Origin: Bradyrhizobium manausense
GTDB lineage: Bacteria; Pseudomonadota; Alphaproteobacteria; Rhizobiales; Xanthobacteraceae
Direction of reading: 5' to 3'
Length of the DNA stretch: 64,000 nt
Assembly (NCBI RefSeq): GCF_001440035.1
Contig: NZ_LJYG01000085.1
Location: forward strand, 1 to 64,000
The first letter of the stretch is position 1, and the number at the start of each line of letters is the position of its first letter. A model generated the notes under the pieces. It did no database searches. It had not been told where the DNA came from and worked only from the letters and a program-made list of their open reading frames with translations. This document shows positions 62,295 to 64,000 of the stretch, one piece after another. The position numbers and the translations under genes were made by a program.

Positions 62295-63388
62295 AAGTTC
62301 CGAATCAGCCGAATGACCTCGTCCTGCTGCTCGCGGGTGATTTCCGCAAACATCGGCAGCGACAGGATCTTGTTCTGGTCGTCGAACGCCCTCGGAAATT
62401 GCTCGGAACGATGCGCCAGGCGCGCGTAGGCGGGCAGCAGCGGCAGCGCCGTCGGATAGTTGATCGCGGTCTGAACCCCGTTCGCAGCCAGATATGCCGC
62501 GAGCGCGTCGCGTTTCTTATGCTTGATCGTGTAGAGGTGATAGACGTGGGTGCGGCCGGGCGCGATCCGGGGCACCTCGATGTCATCGAGCTGGTTGAGA
62601 CCGGCATCGTACACCGCGGCGGCATCCTGGCGCGCCTTGGTCCATGCCTTCAGATGCTTGAGCTTGGCCGACAGGATCGCGGCCTGCATGCCGTCGAGAC
62701 GGCTGTTGATGCCCTCGATCAGATGCTTGTGCTTCACGAGGCCACCGTGACGGGCCAGCATGGTCATGTGCTGGGCCAGCGCCGCATCCTCGGTGACGAC
62801 AGCGCCGGCATCGCCGAACGCTCCCAGATTCTTGCCGGGATAGAACGAATAGGTCGCGGCCGCTCCGAAGGTCCCGACCGGCTGGCCCTTGTATTGAGCA
62901 AGGTGCGCCTGGGCGCAGTCCTCGATCACCCAGAGACCGTGCTTGCGCGCGATTGCCATGATCGCGTCCATGTCCGCCGGCTGCCCGTAGAGATGCACCG
63001 GGATGATCCCGACCGTGCGCGGCGTGATCGCGGCCTCGACCGCGGCGGGATCGATCGTGAAGGTCTCGCCGTCAGTGTCGCAGAACACGACCTGCGCCCC
63101 GGCATGGGTGATCATCGCCGAGGTCGATATCCAGGAATGCGCGGTCGTGATGACCTCGTCGCCGGGCTTGACCTTGAGCGCCGCCATCGCAAGGTAGAGC
63201 GCATCGGTGCCATTGGCACAGGACACGCAGTGCTTGACGCTCGCCGCCGCCGCGAACTCGCGTTCGAAGGCATCGACGTACGGTCCACGGATGAACGCGC
63301 TGTCGCGGATGACCGCGGCGATCGCGCCGTCGATCTCGTCCTTGATCGACTGATATTGGAGCCCAAGATCCGCGTAAGGCACCGGCAT
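62291..63388 (-). CDS. wbpE: DegT/DnrJ/EryC1/StrS-family sugar aminotransferase, WbpE-like
   Basis: PLP enzyme of 365 residues. YADLGLQYQSIKDEID at the start, VSCANGTDALYLAMAAL, VIEDCAQAHLAQYKG and SFYPGKNLGAFGDAGAVVT with the PLP-binding Lys186 are visible. This pattern fits WbpE/WlbC, which aminates a 3-keto-UDP-GlcNAcA. The downstream order in transcript (oxidoreductase, acetyltransferase, aminotransferase) matches the WbpB-WbpD-WbpE pathway. The ATG at 63388 lies 12 bases after the acetyltransferase stop. Confidence 0.88.
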   Translation of the reverse strand: MPVPYADLGLQYQSIKDEIDGAIAAVIRDSAFIRGPYVDAFEREFAAAASVKHCVSCANGTDALYLAMAALKVKPGDEVITTAHSWISTSAMITHAGAQVVFCDTDGETFTIDPAAVEAAITPRTVGIIPVHLYGQPADMDAIMAIARKHGLWVIEDCAQAHLAQYKGQPVGTFGAAATYSFYPGKNLGAFGDAGAVVTEDAALAQHMTMLARHGGLVKHKHLIEGINSRLDGMQAAILSAKLKHLKAWTKARQDAAAVYDAGLNQLDDIEVPRIAPGRTHVYHLYTIKHKKRDALAAYLAANGVQTAINYPTALPLLPAYARLAHRSEQFPRAFDDQNKILSLPMFAEITREQQDEVIRLIRNF

Positions 63389-63399
63389 GATGGGATTCC

Positions 63400-63870
63400 T
63401 TAATTCCTGCTCTTGAGGAGGCGGGCGGGATTTCCGGCATAGATGCCGGGCTTGGCGATATTCTTCGTGACCACTGAGCCTGCTCCGATCACGACGTCGT
63501 CGGCGATCGAGACCGGCATGATGGTCGCATTCGAGCCGATCGAAACCCGGTTCCCGATTCTAGTTGCGCGCCACAGTTCGCGGCGCCCGCGCGCCGGCCC
63601 GCCGGTCGAAAACGTATCATTGATGAACATCACGCCGTGGCCGATGAAGCAATCTTCCCCGATCGAGACCAGTTCGCAGACGAAGGCATGCGACTGCACG
63701 CGCGTGCGCGCACCAACGACGACGCCGGACTGGATCTCGGTGAAGGGCCCGACGAAGCAATCATCGGCGATCTCGCAGCCATAGAGGTTGCAGGGCTCGA
63801 TCAGCTTGACGCGCTGACCGAACTTGACGTCGCGAATGCCGGCCTGGTGCACCTGCGGCTTGCCGCTCAC
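63400..63870 (-). CDS. wbpD: Left-handed beta-helix (hexapeptide) N-acetyltransferase, WbpD-like
   Basis: Protein of 156 residues with hexapeptide repeats from about 20 (CEIADDCFVGPFTEIQSGVV, IGEDCFIGHGVMFINDTF) and the C-terminal YAGNPARLL cap typical of WbpD/WlbB. It would acetylate the 3-amino group with acetyl-CoA. The GTG start at 63870 overlaps the stop of the oxidoreductase gene (GTGA). Length is somewhat short for WbpD but normal for the rhizobial group. Confidence 0.87.
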   Translation of the reverse strand: MSGKPQVHQAGIRDVKFGQRVKLIEPCNLYGCEIADDCFVGPFTEIQSGVVVGARTRVQSHAFVCELVSIGEDCFIGHGVMFINDTFSTGGPARGRRELWRATRIGNRVSIGSNATIMPVSIADDVVIGAGSVVTKNIAKPGIYAGNPARLLKSRN

Positions 63871-64000
63871 GTCGGCACTCCGAGCTTGCTCCGCCGCGGC
63901 TCGAAGCGGAGCGCGACTTCCTGCCCGGTCTCGATCGACTCGTAGAGCGCCGAGATCAGCTCGAGGCTCTTGCGGCCCTGCAGGCCGTCGACCAGCGCGG
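63867..64000 (-). CDS. wbpB: Gfo/Idh/MocA-family oxidoreductase, C-terminal end (partial), WbpB-like
   Basis: Only the last 43 codons lie in the window: ALVDGLQGRKSLELISALYE, then SIETGQEVALRFEPRRSKLG and VPT. LQGRKSLELISALYESIETG is a typical C-terminus of this dehydrogenase family. Together with the acetyltransferase and aminotransferase it suggests WbpB, which oxidises UDP-GlcNAcA at C3. The 5' part is outside the window, so the name rests mostly on context. Confidence 0.7.
   Translation of the reverse strand, partial: ALVDGLQGRKSLELISALYESIETGQEVALRFEPRRSKLGVPT

Overview
The window is GC-rich, densely coded alphaproteobacterial chromosome, most likely Bradyrhizobium or a close relative. 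The reasons are the two multi-gene branched-chain-type (Liv) ABC systems, a phasin, several families of intergenic palindromes, and the style of the lipopolysaccharide (LPS) and SAM-cycle genes. No tRNA, rRNA, CRISPR array, prophage or intact insertion sequence was seen. The genus call rests on memory of protein families, not on a search.

Left LPS block (1 to about 21 kb). manC (cut by the window edge) and a UDP-glucuronate 4-epimerase-like gene run leftwards. A YbhN-type membrane protein and a WecA-like sugar-phosphate transferase run rightwards. They are followed by a leftward operon: NAD-dependent epimerase, family 4 glycosyltransferase, membrane nucleotide-sugar dehydratase (WbpM/CapD type), O-antigen ligase, hldE and hldD. 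A family 9 heptosyltransferase diverges from hldD. Next come a small conserved protein, a frameshifted PilZ gene, another glycosyltransferase, galE, an MsbA-like exporter, an FAA hydrolase closed by a strong terminator, and an lpxO/NTF2-like pair. Together these make and export nucleotide sugars, heptose core, O-chain and modified lipid A.

Middle block (21 to 33 kb). A LysR/SDR/MFS divergent unit is followed by an overlapping ParA ATPase/phasin pair and a flavin monooxygenase. Then comes a SAM-cycle set: a methyltransferase-fold protein, metK and ahcY. Divergent from the methyltransferase is a secreted TPR/caspase-fold protein, with a perfect 12-bp inverted repeat between the two.

Transport and regulation block (33 to 58 kb). 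A MetE-like methyltransferase lies directly after the leftward livKHMGF system. Beyond it are a small lipoprotein, purU, a HemD-like gene, a thioredoxin-fold protein, a 1107-residue zinc-ribbon/cyclase/ATPase/TPR regulator, an MFS exporter and a Crp-family regulator. A second Liv system (G, acyl-CoA ligase, H, M, K, F) runs rightwards, next to an AGE-family epimerase and a PaaK-like ligase. It looks like an uptake-and-activation unit for an organic acid.

Right LPS block (58 to 64 kb). fcl is broken by a one-base deletion and a lost 3' end, at a junction filled by a palindromic repeat, while gmd is intact. gmhB, a glycosyltransferase similar to the one at 5.4-6.6 kb, and WbpE/WbpD/WbpB-like genes follow, pointing to a diacetamido-uronic acid in a surface glycan. 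Features most worth a second look: the broken fcl junction, the ParA/phasin pair, the caspase/methyltransferase locus, the giant cyclase, the SDR without its catalytic tyrosine, and the palindromic repeats.
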